This document shows positions 11,542 through 20,183 of a stretch of DNA of 64,000 nucleotides, piece after piece; position 1 is the first letter of the stretch, and every line of letters starts with the position of its first letter. The notes under the pieces were generated by a model. The model had not been told where the DNA came from and ran no database searches. It saw only the letters and a program-made list of their open reading frames with translations. Source of the stretch: Hyphomicrobiales bacterium. GTDB lineage: Bacteria; Pseudomonadota; Alphaproteobacteria; Rhizobiales; Rhizobiaceae. Position numbers and translations under genes: made by a program. The stretch lies in the NCBI GenBank assembly GCA_900471485.1, contig UCEU01000011.1, positions 124,001-188,000 on the forward strand, read 5' to 3'.

Positions 11542-12348
11542 ATGACAAAACCCGGCACCATTCGCGTCGGCATCGGCGGCTGGACGTTCGAACCCTGGCG
11601 CAACCACTTCTTCCCATCCACGTTGAAGCAGAAGGACGAGCTGAATTATGCCAGCCGGCAGCTGAAGGTCATCGAGGTCAACGGCACCTATTACAGCTCG
11701 CAGAAGCCCGAGACTTTCGCGAAGTGGGCAGCCGATGTGCCTGAAGGCTTCATCTTTTCGCTCAAGGCCAGCCGCTTCAGCACCAATCGCAAGATTCTCT
11801 CGGAGGCCGGTGAATCGGTCGAGCGTTTTCTCGGCCAGGGCATCGTCGAACTCGGCCCGCATCTTGGCCCCATTCTCTGGCAGTTCGCGCCGACGAAAAA
11901 GTTCGAGCCGGAGGATTTCGAGGGCTTCCTGAAGCTCTTGCCGGACAGGCAGGATGGTTTGCCGCTGAAGCATGTCGTCGAAGTCCGACATGACAGCTTC
12001 AAGGTGCCGGAGTTCGTGGCGCTGCTGGCGAAATACGGCGTTGCCCCTGTCGTCGCCGAGCATTTTGATTATCCGATGGTGGCGGATGTCACCGCCGATT
12101 TCGTCTACACGCGCCTGCAGAAAGGCTCGGACGAAATCAGGACCTGTTACCCGCCGAAGGAGCTGAAAGACTGGGCCAAACGCCTGGAGACTTGGGCTGA
12201 GGGCAAGGTCCCGGACGATCTGCCTGTCATCGACAGCGACCGCAAGGTCAAGGTCGAACCGCGCGACGTCTTCGCCTTCATGATCCACGAGGGCAAGGTC
12301 AACGCCCCCTTCGGCGCCATCGCGCTGCAGGAAGAGGTCGGCAAGTAG
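11542..12348 (+). CDS. DUF72 domain-containing protein
   Basis: A 268-residue member of the DUF72 (YecE-like) family, which adopts a TIM-barrel-like fold; its biochemical role is unknown. Family features are the N-terminal IRVGIGGWTFEPWRNHFFP, the FAKWAADVPEGFIFSLKAS segment and the LGPILWQFAPTKKF stretch. The start at 11542 is preceded by AGGAGG at 11531-11536, which decides against the longer upstream frame. It diverges from the toxin-antitoxin pair and converges on nnr, with 16 bases between stops. Confidence 0.87.
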   Translation: MTKPGTIRVGIGGWTFEPWRNHFFPSTLKQKDELNYASRQLKVIEVNGTYYSSQKPETFAKWAADVPEGFIFSLKASRFSTNRKILSEAGESVERFLGQGIVELGPHLGPILWQFAPTKKFEPEDFEGFLKLLPDRQDGLPLKHVVEVRHDSFKVPEFVALLAKYGVAPVVAEHFDYPMVADVTADFVYTRLQKGSDEIRTCYPPKELKDWAKRLETWAEGKVPDDLPVIDSDRKVKVEPRDVFAFMIHEGKVNAPFGAIALQEEVGK

Positions 12349-12364
12349 TCGGAACGCAAAACAA

Positions 12365-13840
12365 TCAGAGCGGCAAGACGTGGCTGACGAGATCTTCCGC
12401 TGTCAGCCCTTTGCCGGCGCGGTTGCCCGCTTCACCATGCATGTAGACGCCGGCGGCCGCCGCCTCGAACGTCGGTACGCCCTGCGCCATCAGCGCGCCG
12501 ATGATGCCGGCCAGCACGTCACCTGATCCTGCCGTCGCCAGCCAGATTGGCGCGTTGCTGTTGATGAGCGCCCTTCCATCCGGCGACGCGATGACGGTGT
12601 CCGCGCCCTTGTAGACGATGACGGCATGCGCGCGCGCAGCCGCCGCACGCGCCTTGTCCACTTTTCCCAGTGATCTGTCTCCGGCGATATCGGGAAACAG
12701 CCGGGCGAACTCACCGTCATGCGGCGTCAGCACCAGCCTTGTATCGCCATCCGCGAAGAGACCGAAAAGTTCCGCCGGATCGTCTCGGAAAGACGAGATG
12801 CCGTCCGCGTCGAGCACCAGATGCCGCTCCCGCAACAGTCTCACGAAGGCGCGCGCCTTCTCGCCGATGCCGAAACCTGGTCCAAGCACGAAGCTGCGCA
12901 GTCGCGTATCGGCAAGCCATCCGCGCAGCGCCGTTTCGTCATCGATGTCGTGCAGCATGATCGCGGTCAGATGCGCGGCGTTGGCGTCCATGGCGTCCAA
13001 GGGCGAAGCGATGGTAACGAGCCCGGCGCCGGCCCTGAGGCCGGCCTCGGCCGACATCCTCGCTGCTCCGGTCTTGGCGGCCTCGCCGGAGAAAACCACG
13101 AGATGGCCGCGTATGTACTTATGCGTCTCCAGAGCCGTCGAGGGCAGAAGGTGGCGCCATCGTCCGGGCCGGTTTTCGCCGATTTTGCCACCTGTGGCCG
13201 CGCGAACGATGCGGGAGGGAATGCCGATATCGAACACCTCGAGCGCGCCGCAAAGCTCGCGTCCCGGCATCAGCAGATGTCCCGGCTTGCGCGTCATGAA
13301 GGTGATGGTGCGCTCCGCCGAAAACGCCGCGCCCAGCACCTCTCCTGTCCGTCCGTCTACACCGGACGGCAGATCGACCGCGATGACCGGTGTCCGCGCA
13401 TTTTGCACGCGATCGATGACGGCGCGAACGTCGTCCGAGACCTCCCTCGTCAGCCCGGCGCCGAACAGCGCGTCGATGACAACATCGCCGTCTTCGGGCG
13501 TATAGCTCTCGACATCGATCGAACGCAACTGACATGCGTCGTGAGCACGTGCTGCGTCACCCTTCAGTTTCGTGGGGTCGCCGAGATGAAACAATGCGAC
13601 CCTGGTGCCGCTCTCGTGCAGATGGCGGGCCGCTACATAACCGTCGCCACCGTTGTTGCCCGGACCGCAAAGCACTACAAAACGGTTTGTCCCGGGATAA
13701 TGCCTGAGAGCCATCGCGGCCACGGCGGCCCCTGCCCGCTCCATCAAGCCGAAGCTGTCGATGCCGGATGCTGCCGCCGCCGCATCGACAGCGGTCATTT
13801 CGGCGGGGGTAAGAAGCAGTAATGCGAGATTTTCGATCAT
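12365..13840 (-). CDS. nnr: Bifunctional NAD(P)H-hydrate epimerase / dehydratase
   Basis: Nnr repairs damaged nicotinamide cofactors. The N-terminal YjeF_N domain epimerises (R)- to (S)-NAD(P)HX, and the C-terminal ribokinase-like domain dehydrates (S)-NAD(P)HX using ADP. In the 491-residue product the epimerase nucleotide loop CGPGNNGGDGYVAARHL is at about residues 65-85. The dehydratase anion hole is at GSGDVLAGIIGALMAQG near the C terminus, with LTPHDGEFARLFPD before it. The start MIENLALLLLTPAEM at 13840 fits the family. It faces the glnB region divergently. In several Rhizobiales it is also next to glnBA. Confidence 0.94.
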   Translation of the reverse strand: MIENLALLLLTPAEMTAVDAAAAASGIDSFGLMERAGAAVAAMALRHYPGTNRFVVLCGPGNNGGDGYVAARHLHESGTRVALFHLGDPTKLKGDAARAHDACQLRSIDVESYTPEDGDVVIDALFGAGLTREVSDDVRAVIDRVQNARTPVIAVDLPSGVDGRTGEVLGAAFSAERTITFMTRKPGHLLMPGRELCGALEVFDIGIPSRIVRAATGGKIGENRPGRWRHLLPSTALETHKYIRGHLVVFSGEAAKTGAARMSAEAGLRAGAGLVTIASPLDAMDANAAHLTAIMLHDIDDETALRGWLADTRLRSFVLGPGFGIGEKARAFVRLLRERHLVLDADGISSFRDDPAELFGLFADGDTRLVLTPHDGEFARLFPDIAGDRSLGKVDKARAAAARAHAVIVYKGADTVIASPDGRALINSNAPIWLATAGSGDVLAGIIGALMAQGVPTFEAAAAGVYMHGEAGNRAGKGLTAEDLVSHVLPL

Positions 13841-14520
<680 letters not shown>

Positions 14521-14575
14521 TGTTTGGCGCCTGCGGGCGGAACATGATCGTCATCTCGAATAAAGGAACTATTTA

Positions 14576-15985
14576 ATGGCGAGCGCGAGTGAAATTCTCA
14601 AGCAGATCAAGGAAAACGACGTCAAGTTCGTGGACCTGCGCTTTACTGACCCCAAGGGCAAATTGCAGCACGTGACGATGGACGTCGTCTGCGTGGATGA
14701 AGACATGTTCGCCGATGGCGTCATGTTCGACGGTTCGTCCATCGCCGGCTGGAAGGCCATCAACGAATCCGACATGGTGCTGATGCCGGACCCGGAAACG
14801 GTTCACATGGACCCGTTCTTCGCGCAGTCCACCATGGTCATTCTCTGCGACATTCTCGATCCGGTCTCCGGCGAAGCCTATAGCCGCGACCCGCGCGGCA
14901 CCGCCAAGAAGGCCGAAGCCTATCTCAAGGCATCCGGCATCGGCGACACGGTATTCGTCGGCCCCGAGGCCGAGTTCTTCGTCTTCGACGACGTTCGCTA
15001 CAAGGCCGATCCTTATAACACCGGCTTCAAGCTGGACTCGACGGAACTACCGTCGAACGACGACACCGAATACGAGACGGGCAACCTCGGCCACCGTCCG
15101 CGCGTCAAGGGCGGCTACTTCCCGGTTCCGCCGATCGACAGCTGCCAGGACATGCGCTCCGAGATGCTGACGGTTCTCTCGGAAATGGGCGTCGTCGTCG
15201 AAAAGCATCACCACGAAGTGGCGGCCGCCCAGCATGAACTCGGCATCAAGTTCGATACGCTCGTTCGCAACGCCGACAAGATGCAGATCTACAAGTACGT
15301 TGTGCACCAAGTCGCCAATGCCTACGGCAAGACGGCGACCTTCATGCCGAAGCCGATCTTCGGCGACAACGGTTCGGGCATGCACGTGCACCTTTCGATC
15401 TGGAAGGGCGGCAAGCCGAGCTTCGCAGGTGATGAGTATGCGGGTCTTTCCGAGTCCTGCCTCTACTTCATCGGTGGCGTCATCAAGCATGCCAAGGCGC
15501 TGAACGCCTTCACCAACCCGTCGACGAACTCCTACAAGCGTCTTGTCCCAGGTTATGAAGCACCGGTTCTGCTGGCCTATTCCGCTCGCAACCGTTCTGC
15601 GTCGTGCCGCATTCCGTTCGGCAGCAACCCGAAGGCAAAGCGCGTCGAAGTCCGTTTCCCTGATCCGATGGCGAACCCTTACCTCGCCTTCGCCGCCATG
15701 CTGATGGCCGGCCTCGACGGCATCAAGAACAAGATCCATCCTGGCAAGGCCATGGACAAGGATCTTTATGACCTGCCGCCGAAGGAACTGAAGAAGATCC
15801 CGACTGTTTGCGGCTCGCTGCGCGAAGCGCTGGAAAGCCTCGACAAGGATCGCAAGTTCCTGACCGCCGGCGGCGTCTTTGACGACGATCAGATCGATAG
15901 CTTCATCGAGCTGAAGATGATCGAAGTCATGCGCTATGACATGACCCCGCATCCGGTCGAATACGACATGTACTACTCGTCCTGA
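14576..15985 (+). CDS. glnA: Glutamine synthetase type I
   Basis: GlnA forms glutamine from glutamate, ammonia and ATP as a dodecamer in the cytoplasm. The 469-residue product has the beta-grasp N-terminal domain with [12 protein letters not shown]. The catalytic domain has [11 protein letters not shown] and the [16 protein letters not shown] and [17 protein letters not shown] signatures. The C-terminal [11 protein letters not shown] carries the Tyr that is adenylylated to inactivate type I enzymes. A terminator follows. Co-transcription with glnB links synthesis of the enzyme with that of its regulator. Confidence 0.98.
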   Translation: MASASEILKQIKENDVKFVDLRFTDPKGKLQHVTMDVVCVDEDMFADGVMFDGSSIAGWKAINESDMVLMPDPETVHMDPFFAQSTMVILCDILDPVSGEAYSRDPRGTAKKAEAYLKASGIGDTVFVGPEAEFFVFDDVRYKADPYNTGFKLDSTELPSNDDTEYETGNLGHRPRVKGGYFPVPPIDSCQDMRSEMLTVLSEMGVVVEKHHHEVAAAQHELGIKFDTLVRNADKMQIYKYVVHQVANAYGKTATFMPKPIFGDNGSGMHVHLSIWKGGKPSFAGDEYAGLSESCLYFIGGVIKHAKALNAFTNPSTNSYKRLVPGYEAPVLLAYSARNRSASCRIPFGSNPKAKRVEVRFPDPMANPYLAFAAMLMAGLDGIKNKIHPGKAMDKDLYDLPPKELKKIPTVCGSLREALESLDKDRKFLTAGGVFDDDQIDSFIELKMIEVMRYDMTPHPVEYDMYYSS

Positions 15986-15997
15986 TGAACGCATTGG

Positions 15998-16021
15998 AAA
16001 GCCCCGGTCACCCGGGGCTTT
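15998..16021 (+). terminator. Terminator after glnA
   Basis: A 10-bp inverted repeat AAAGCCCCGG / CCGGGGCTTT with a 4-base loop lies 12 bases after the glnA stop. The T-run is short (TTTCG). Confidence 0.7.
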
Positions 16022-16088
16022 CGTCTATCTGGTGCCGAGTAAGACGTTCCGCTATCATGACACTCATGTGACGAGATTTCGCACAAAT

Positions 16089-16119
16089 CTTGATTTAAGC
16101 GGCACCAATCACCAAATTG
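16089..16119 (+). promoter_or_regulatory. Possible RpoH (heat-shock) promoter of hspQ
   Basis: CTTGAT (16089-16094) and CCAAATTG (16112-16119) are separated by 17 bases and resemble the alphaproteobacterial RpoH -35 (CTTGAA) and -10 (CCATATT) elements. The inferred start of transcription near 16125 would give a very short leader in front of the AAAGGAAG ribosome binding site. The heat-shock identity of the gene supports it. Confidence 0.45.
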
Positions 16120-16141
16120 GGTGATGAAAGGAAGTCGTACC

Positions 16142-16471
16142 ATGAAAGAAAGAGTAGCTAAGTTCAGTATCGGCGAAGTGGTTCGGCACAAGGTCTTCCC
16201 GTTCCGCGGCGTCATCTTCGATGTCGATCCGGAATTCGCCAACACGGAAGAGTGGTGGAACTCGATTCCCGCCGAAGTCCGCCCGAGCAAGGATCAACCC
16301 TTCTATCACCTGCTTGCCGAAAATGATGAAAACGAATACGTCGCCTACGTATCCGAGCAGAACCTGACAAACGACGAAAGCGGTGTGCCGCTGCGCAACG
16401 AACAGGTCTACCAGATTTTCGATATGGCACCGACGGGCCAGTTCAAACCCAAGATGAGCTTCGCCCACTAA
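16142..16471 (+). CDS. hspQ: Heat shock protein HspQ
   Basis: HspQ is a small heat-shock-inducible protein, known in E. coli to bind hemimethylated DNA and to act as a specificity enhancer of the Lon protease. The 109-residue product shows the family core KFSIGEVVRHKVFPFRGVIF and the PFYHLLAENDENEYVAYVSE segment. ATG at 16142 is preferred because an AAAGGAAG site (16127-16134) precedes it at proper distance and it matches the family N terminus. It is a single-gene unit with its own terminator and a possible RpoH promoter. Confidence 0.9.
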   Translation: MKERVAKFSIGEVVRHKVFPFRGVIFDVDPEFANTEEWWNSIPAEVRPSKDQPFYHLLAENDENEYVAYVSEQNLTNDESGVPLRNEQVYQIFDMAPTGQFKPKMSFAH

Positions 16472-16493
16472 GTCGCAGGCATATATCTTCTTA

Positions 16494-16516
16494 ACCCCGC
16501 TTACGGCGGGGTTTTT
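16494..16516 (+). terminator. Terminator after hspQ
   Basis: ACCCCGC / GCGGGGT stem with a five-base loop followed by TTTTT and CTTT gives a typical rho-independent terminator. Confidence 0.85.
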
Positions 16517-16537
16517 CTTTGCCTAGGCGGCAACAAA

Positions 16538-16560
16538 AAACCCGGCGCGAGGCCGGGTTT
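16538..16560 (-). terminator. Terminator after the IalB-family gene
   Basis: AAACCCGGC / GCCGGGTTT with a 5-base loop is flanked on its left by further A residues. On the minus strand this yields a U-tract after the hairpin, directly downstream of the minus-strand gene. Confidence 0.8.
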
Positions 16561-16583
16561 TCGATGTCTGGCTTGCGCCTGGA

Positions 16584-17231
16584 TTACTGCGCCTTGGCAG
16601 CCTTCTGGGCGTCTTCGAGCTTCTTGCGAGCTTCGTCGGCCTTTTTCTGCATGCTGTCCTGCAGGCTCTTCTGGCTTTCGGCGAGCTTGGAAGCGGAAAC
16701 CGCTTCGCCGTCGAATGCGCCGGTGAAGCCTTCAAGCGAGATCTTGATCGGGTTCGGCGCGCGGCGGAAGTTGATCGAGGTCAGAACGAGGTCCGTGCCC
16801 TTTTTCAGGCTGGCAACCATGGCGTCCGTCAGCGGAATCTGCGCCACGCAACGGTCGGGCATGCACATCAGGTAGTCGATCTTCTGGCTCTTGCCGCCGT
16901 CGATCTGCATGCCGATGCCCGGAGGAATGAGACGTGCCGGGGGAACGGAAACCTGGAGGCTCTTGTTGTTGATCTTGCCGGAAACGGTGATCAGGCCAAC
17001 GCCGGTGACGAGCTGGCCGCCGCCTGCCAGAACAACGTTCTGGACGACGCAGACGTCGTTGTCTTCCTGCTTGCTGCAGGTCTTGTACCAGCCGAGACGC
17101 GGAGCGCCGGCGGCCTGTGCGCCACCGTCAGCTGCTTCCTGCGCGAAAGAAGACACCGGAGCCGCTGCGGCGCCAAGGATCACTGCCATTACGGACAGAG
17201 CTGCCCGTGTTTTCTTTTCAGACTTGAACAT
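16584..17231 (-). CDS. Invasion-associated locus B (IalB) family protein
   Basis: A 215-residue exported protein of the IalB family, named for a Bartonella protein needed for erythrocyte invasion; the molecular function in free-living rhizobia is unknown. The start MFKSEKKTRAALSVMAVILG gives a clean signal peptide ending near SSFAQ. The core shows APRLGWYKTCSKQEDNDVCV with the paired Cys residues, KIDYLMCMPDRCVAQIPL with two more Cys, and LTSINFRRAPNPIKISLEGF. The C terminus is a Lys/Ala/Glu-rich, probably coiled-coil tail (SLQDSMQKKADEARKKLEDA). It is an isolated gene with its own terminator. Confidence 0.87.
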   Translation of the reverse strand: MFKSEKKTRAALSVMAVILGAAAAPVSSFAQEAADGGAQAAGAPRLGWYKTCSKQEDNDVCVVQNVVLAGGGQLVTGVGLITVSGKINNKSLQVSVPPARLIPPGIGMQIDGGKSQKIDYLMCMPDRCVAQIPLTDAMVASLKKGTDLVLTSINFRRAPNPIKISLEGFTGAFDGEAVSASKLAESQKSLQDSMQKKADEARKKLEDAQKAAKAQ

Positions 17232-17498
17232 AACGAATTCCGTCTCCTGGTATCCCGTTGGGACAGCGGATATGCCGTCCTCACCAACAGGGTTGTTCGC
17301 TTTTGACCTCTTAAAACAATGAGGCAAATGCATGACCCCCCGACTTCGGGGTTCGTGTTACATCGCGTCGCTGCAGATTTCCAGTGTTTCTTTGGCGAAT
17401 TGCAAGCCGTCGGAAAGAATTTGCCTTAGATGGTGAATTGAGCGAAGCCCATGATAGTCTTCGACCGAATCGTGCCGTTTCCGGAAAGGATGCAGACT

Positions 17499-19304
17499 AT
17501 GCTCCGGATTGTTCTCCCCGTCGTCTTTACCCTCGTCAGTGGTGCGGTTCTTGCCGAACCGGTCCATGGCATCGCCATGCACGGAGCACCTGCCCTGCCC
17601 CCGGATTTCAAGCATCTTCCCTATGCCAATCCCGATGTGAAGAAGGGCGGAAAGATCACCTACGGCGTGGTCGGAACCTACGACAATCTCAACCCCTTCA
17701 TCCTGAAAAGCATGCGCACGACGGCGCGCGGCATGTGGGATCCGGAGTATGGCAATCTCGTCTATGAAACACTGATGCTACGCTCGCGCGACGAGCCATT
17801 CACGCTCTATGGGCTACTGGCAGAGTCGGTAGAATGGGACGACGACCGCACCTACATCCAGTTCAATCTCAACCCCGCGGCCAAGTGGTCGGACGGCCAG
17901 CCGGTGACGCCTGACGACGTGATCTTTTCCTTCAATGTTCTGAAGGAGAAAGGCCGAGTTCCCTTCAGCACCCGCCTCAATGCAGTTGAGAAGATGGAGA
18001 AGGTCGGCGACCATAGCGTGCGCTTCACCTTCAACAACAAGGCCGACCGCGAATTTCCGCTGATCCTCGCGGGCTCGACGCCTATTCTCCCCAAACATGC
18101 GATCGACGCGGAGAATTTCGATCGTTCGACGCTGAAGCCGCTGATCGGTTCCGGTCCCTACAAGATCAAGTCGCTGAAGCCGGGTGAGAGCATCACTTTC
18201 GAGCGTGATCCCAACTACTGGGGCAAGGACATTCCCGCAAAGGTCGGCCTCGATAATTACGACCAGATCACCGTTCAGTATTTCCTGCAGGACACGACGC
18301 TGTTCGAATCCTTCAAGAAGGGTGACATCGACATCTATCCCGATGGCAGCCCCGGCCATTGGGCGAGCGCCTATAATTTCCCGGCCGTGGCCTCGGGCAA
18401 CGTCGTCAAGGACGTGTTCGAGCCGAAGCTGCCATCAGGCATGTTCGGCTTCGTCTTCAACACCCGCCGCCCCGTCTTCGCCAATCAGAAGCTGCGCGAA
18501 GGCCTGTCGCTGATCTTCGATTTCGAGTGGGCCAACAAGAACCTGTTCTCCGGCGCCTACATCCGCACCGAGAGCTACTGGCAGAACTCCGAGCTTTCGA
18601 GTTTCGGCGTCCCTGCCGACGAGCGCGAACTGAAGATGCTCGGTCCCATCAAGGACAAGATCGATCCGGCTATCCTCGACGGCACCTACAAGCTGCCGGT
18701 CACTGACGGCTCGGGCCGTGACCGGAACGTGCTGAAAAAGGCCGTTGGTATCCTGAAGGAGGCCGGCTACACGATCAAGAACGGCAAGATGAGCGACGAC
18801 AAGGGTCGTCCGCTGACCTTCGAGATCATGACGCAGAACACAGACCAGGAAAAACTCGCCGTCTCCTATCAGCGCTCTTTGCAACTGCTCGGCATCAACG
18901 TGTCGATCCGCACGGTGGACGATTCGCAGTACCAGAGCCGCACCAATACCTTCGATTACGACGTCATCGTCAAATCCTTCACCTCGTCGCTGTCCCCGGG
19001 TATCGAGCAGATGGGTCGCTGGTCGTCGGCTTCGAGGGATCGCGAAGGCACGGACAATTTCGCCGGCGTCGCCGATCCCGATGTCGATACGCTGATCCAG
19101 CATATCCTGACCGCCCGCTCCGCCGAGGATTTCACCGCCGCCGTGCGCTCGCATGACCGCATGCTGCTCTCGGGGCACTACGTCCTGCCGCTCTACCACG
19201 TCGACAAGCAGTGGCTGGCGCGCAGCAAGCGCATCGGCCATCCCGATACCGTGCCGCTCTACGGCTACCAGCTGCCGGCTTGGTGGGACCAAAGCGCGCA
19301 ATAG
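17499..19304 (+). CDS. ABC transporter substrate-binding protein, family 5 (peptide type)
   Basis: A periplasmic solute-binding protein of about 601 residues belonging to the SBP_bac_5 family (OppA/YejA-like), which delivers oligopeptides or related compounds to an ABC importer. Visible features are a signal peptide (MLRIVLPVVFTLVSGAVLAE), then KKGGKITYGVVGTYDNLNPF. The DDVIFSFNVLKEKGR and FNNKADREFPLIL family segments follow. ATG at 17499 is chosen because GGAAAGG lies nine bases upstream. ATG at 17490 is the alternative. No permease or ATPase genes are adjacent, so it must work with a transporter encoded elsewhere or be an orphan receptor. The next gene is a FrnE-like oxidoreductase. Confidence 0.85.
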   Translation: MLRIVLPVVFTLVSGAVLAEPVHGIAMHGAPALPPDFKHLPYANPDVKKGGKITYGVVGTYDNLNPFILKSMRTTARGMWDPEYGNLVYETLMLRSRDEPFTLYGLLAESVEWDDDRTYIQFNLNPAAKWSDGQPVTPDDVIFSFNVLKEKGRVPFSTRLNAVEKMEKVGDHSVRFTFNNKADREFPLILAGSTPILPKHAIDAENFDRSTLKPLIGSGPYKIKSLKPGESITFERDPNYWGKDIPAKVGLDNYDQITVQYFLQDTTLFESFKKGDIDIYPDGSPGHWASAYNFPAVASGNVVKDVFEPKLPSGMFGFVFNTRRPVFANQKLREGLSLIFDFEWANKNLFSGAYIRTESYWQNSELSSFGVPADERELKMLGPIKDKIDPAILDGTYKLPVTDGSGRDRNVLKKAVGILKEAGYTIKNGKMSDDKGRPLTFEIMTQNTDQEKLAVSYQRSLQLLGINVSIRTVDDSQYQSRTNTFDYDVIVKSFTSSLSPGIEQMGRWSSASRDREGTDNFAGVADPDVDTLIQHILTARSAEDFTAAVRSHDRMLLSGHYVLPLYHVDKQWLARSKRIGHPDTVPLYGYQLPAWWDQSAQ

Positions 19305-19396
19305 CCGCAGGTTCCCTTTTCCTGCCTGGTTGAAGTCTGCTGCCGCAGCGACTAGATGGCTGCAATGCAAGGCGGAAAATCAGGAAAGGAAAGCCC

Positions 19397-20068
19397 GTGG
19401 AACGCATAACGATCGACGTCGTCTCGGATGTCGTCTGCCCCTGGTGCTATCTCGGCAAGGCCCGCCTCGAGCTGGCGATTGCCGAGGTTCAGGGTGAGGT
19501 CGGCGTCGACGTCAACTGGCGGCCCTATCGTCTCAATCCCGATTACCCGCCTGAAGGCGTCGATCAGAAGAAGGCGCTGGAAGAAAAGCTCGGTGGCGCC
19601 GAGCGCGTCGCTCAGGGGCACAAGACGCTGACGGATCTCGGTCGTGAGGTCGGCATCAATTTCAATTTCGACGCCATCAAGATCGGTCCCAACACGCTCG
19701 ATGCCCACCGTCTCATTCACTGGGCGATGATCGAAGACCGCGACAAGGCCGACCGTGTGGTCGATGGGCTGTTCAAGGCGAATTTCGAGGAAGGTCGTAA
19801 TGTCGGCGATCACGCCGTGCTTCTGGATATAGCCGAGAAGTCCGGTCTCGACCGTGCCGTGACCGCCTCCCTGCTCGCCTCCGATGCCGACAAGGTTCTC
19901 GTCGTCGAGGAAATTGAATCGGCGCAGAAGATGGGCGTCAACGGCGTGCCGTTCTTCATCTTCGACCAGCAATATGCCGTCAGCGGTGCGCAGACGCCGG
20001 ACGTGATCGCCGGCGCGCTGCGCGATATCGCCAAGGCTAAGGCCGAAGCCCGCGCCGGGATGAACTAG
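19397..20068 (+). CDS. FrnE-like DsbA family oxidoreductase
   Basis: A 223-residue protein of the DsbA/FrnE thioredoxin-fold family (also annotated as 2-hydroxychromene-2-carboxylate isomerase-like). It has the redox motif CPWCYLG close to the N terminus (VVSDVVCPWCYLGKARLELA), an inserted helical domain, and the cis-Pro segment GVNGVPFFIFDQQYAVSGAQ near the C terminus. It lacks a signal peptide and should be cytoplasmic. The start is GTG at 19397, preceded by AGGAAAGGAAA. It follows the peptide-binding protein gene by 92 bases on the same strand, so co-transcription is possible. The substrate is unknown. Confidence 0.87.
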   Translation: MERITIDVVSDVVCPWCYLGKARLELAIAEVQGEVGVDVNWRPYRLNPDYPPEGVDQKKALEEKLGGAERVAQGHKTLTDLGREVGINFNFDAIKIGPNTLDAHRLIHWAMIEDRDKADRVVDGLFKANFEEGRNVGDHAVLLDIAEKSGLDRAVTASLLASDADKVLVVEEIESAQKMGVNGVPFFIFDQQYAVSGAQTPDVIAGALRDIAKAKAEARAGMN

Positions 20069-20076
20069 GTGGGGCC

Positions 20077-20183
20077 TTTAAAGCATATCTCCCGAAAGCG
20101 GTCACCGGTTTCGGAACAAAGACATGCGAGAAAACAAAGACCTAAAGCGCAACGAGCGAATCTGAAGATCGCGACGCGCTTTA
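20077..20183. repeat. Palindromic intergenic repeat (RIME-like)
   Basis: This roughly 107-bp element contains two imperfect palindromes. One is CCGAAA..TTTCGG near 20092-20113. The other is bounded by AAAGCGC (20143-20149) and GCGCTTT (20176-20182), with TTCAGATTCGCTCG-type inner arms. From memory it matches a highly repeated rhizobial mosaic element. Its right end supplies the TAA stop codon of mfd. It may act as a transcription terminator between the convergent genes. Confidence 0.7.
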
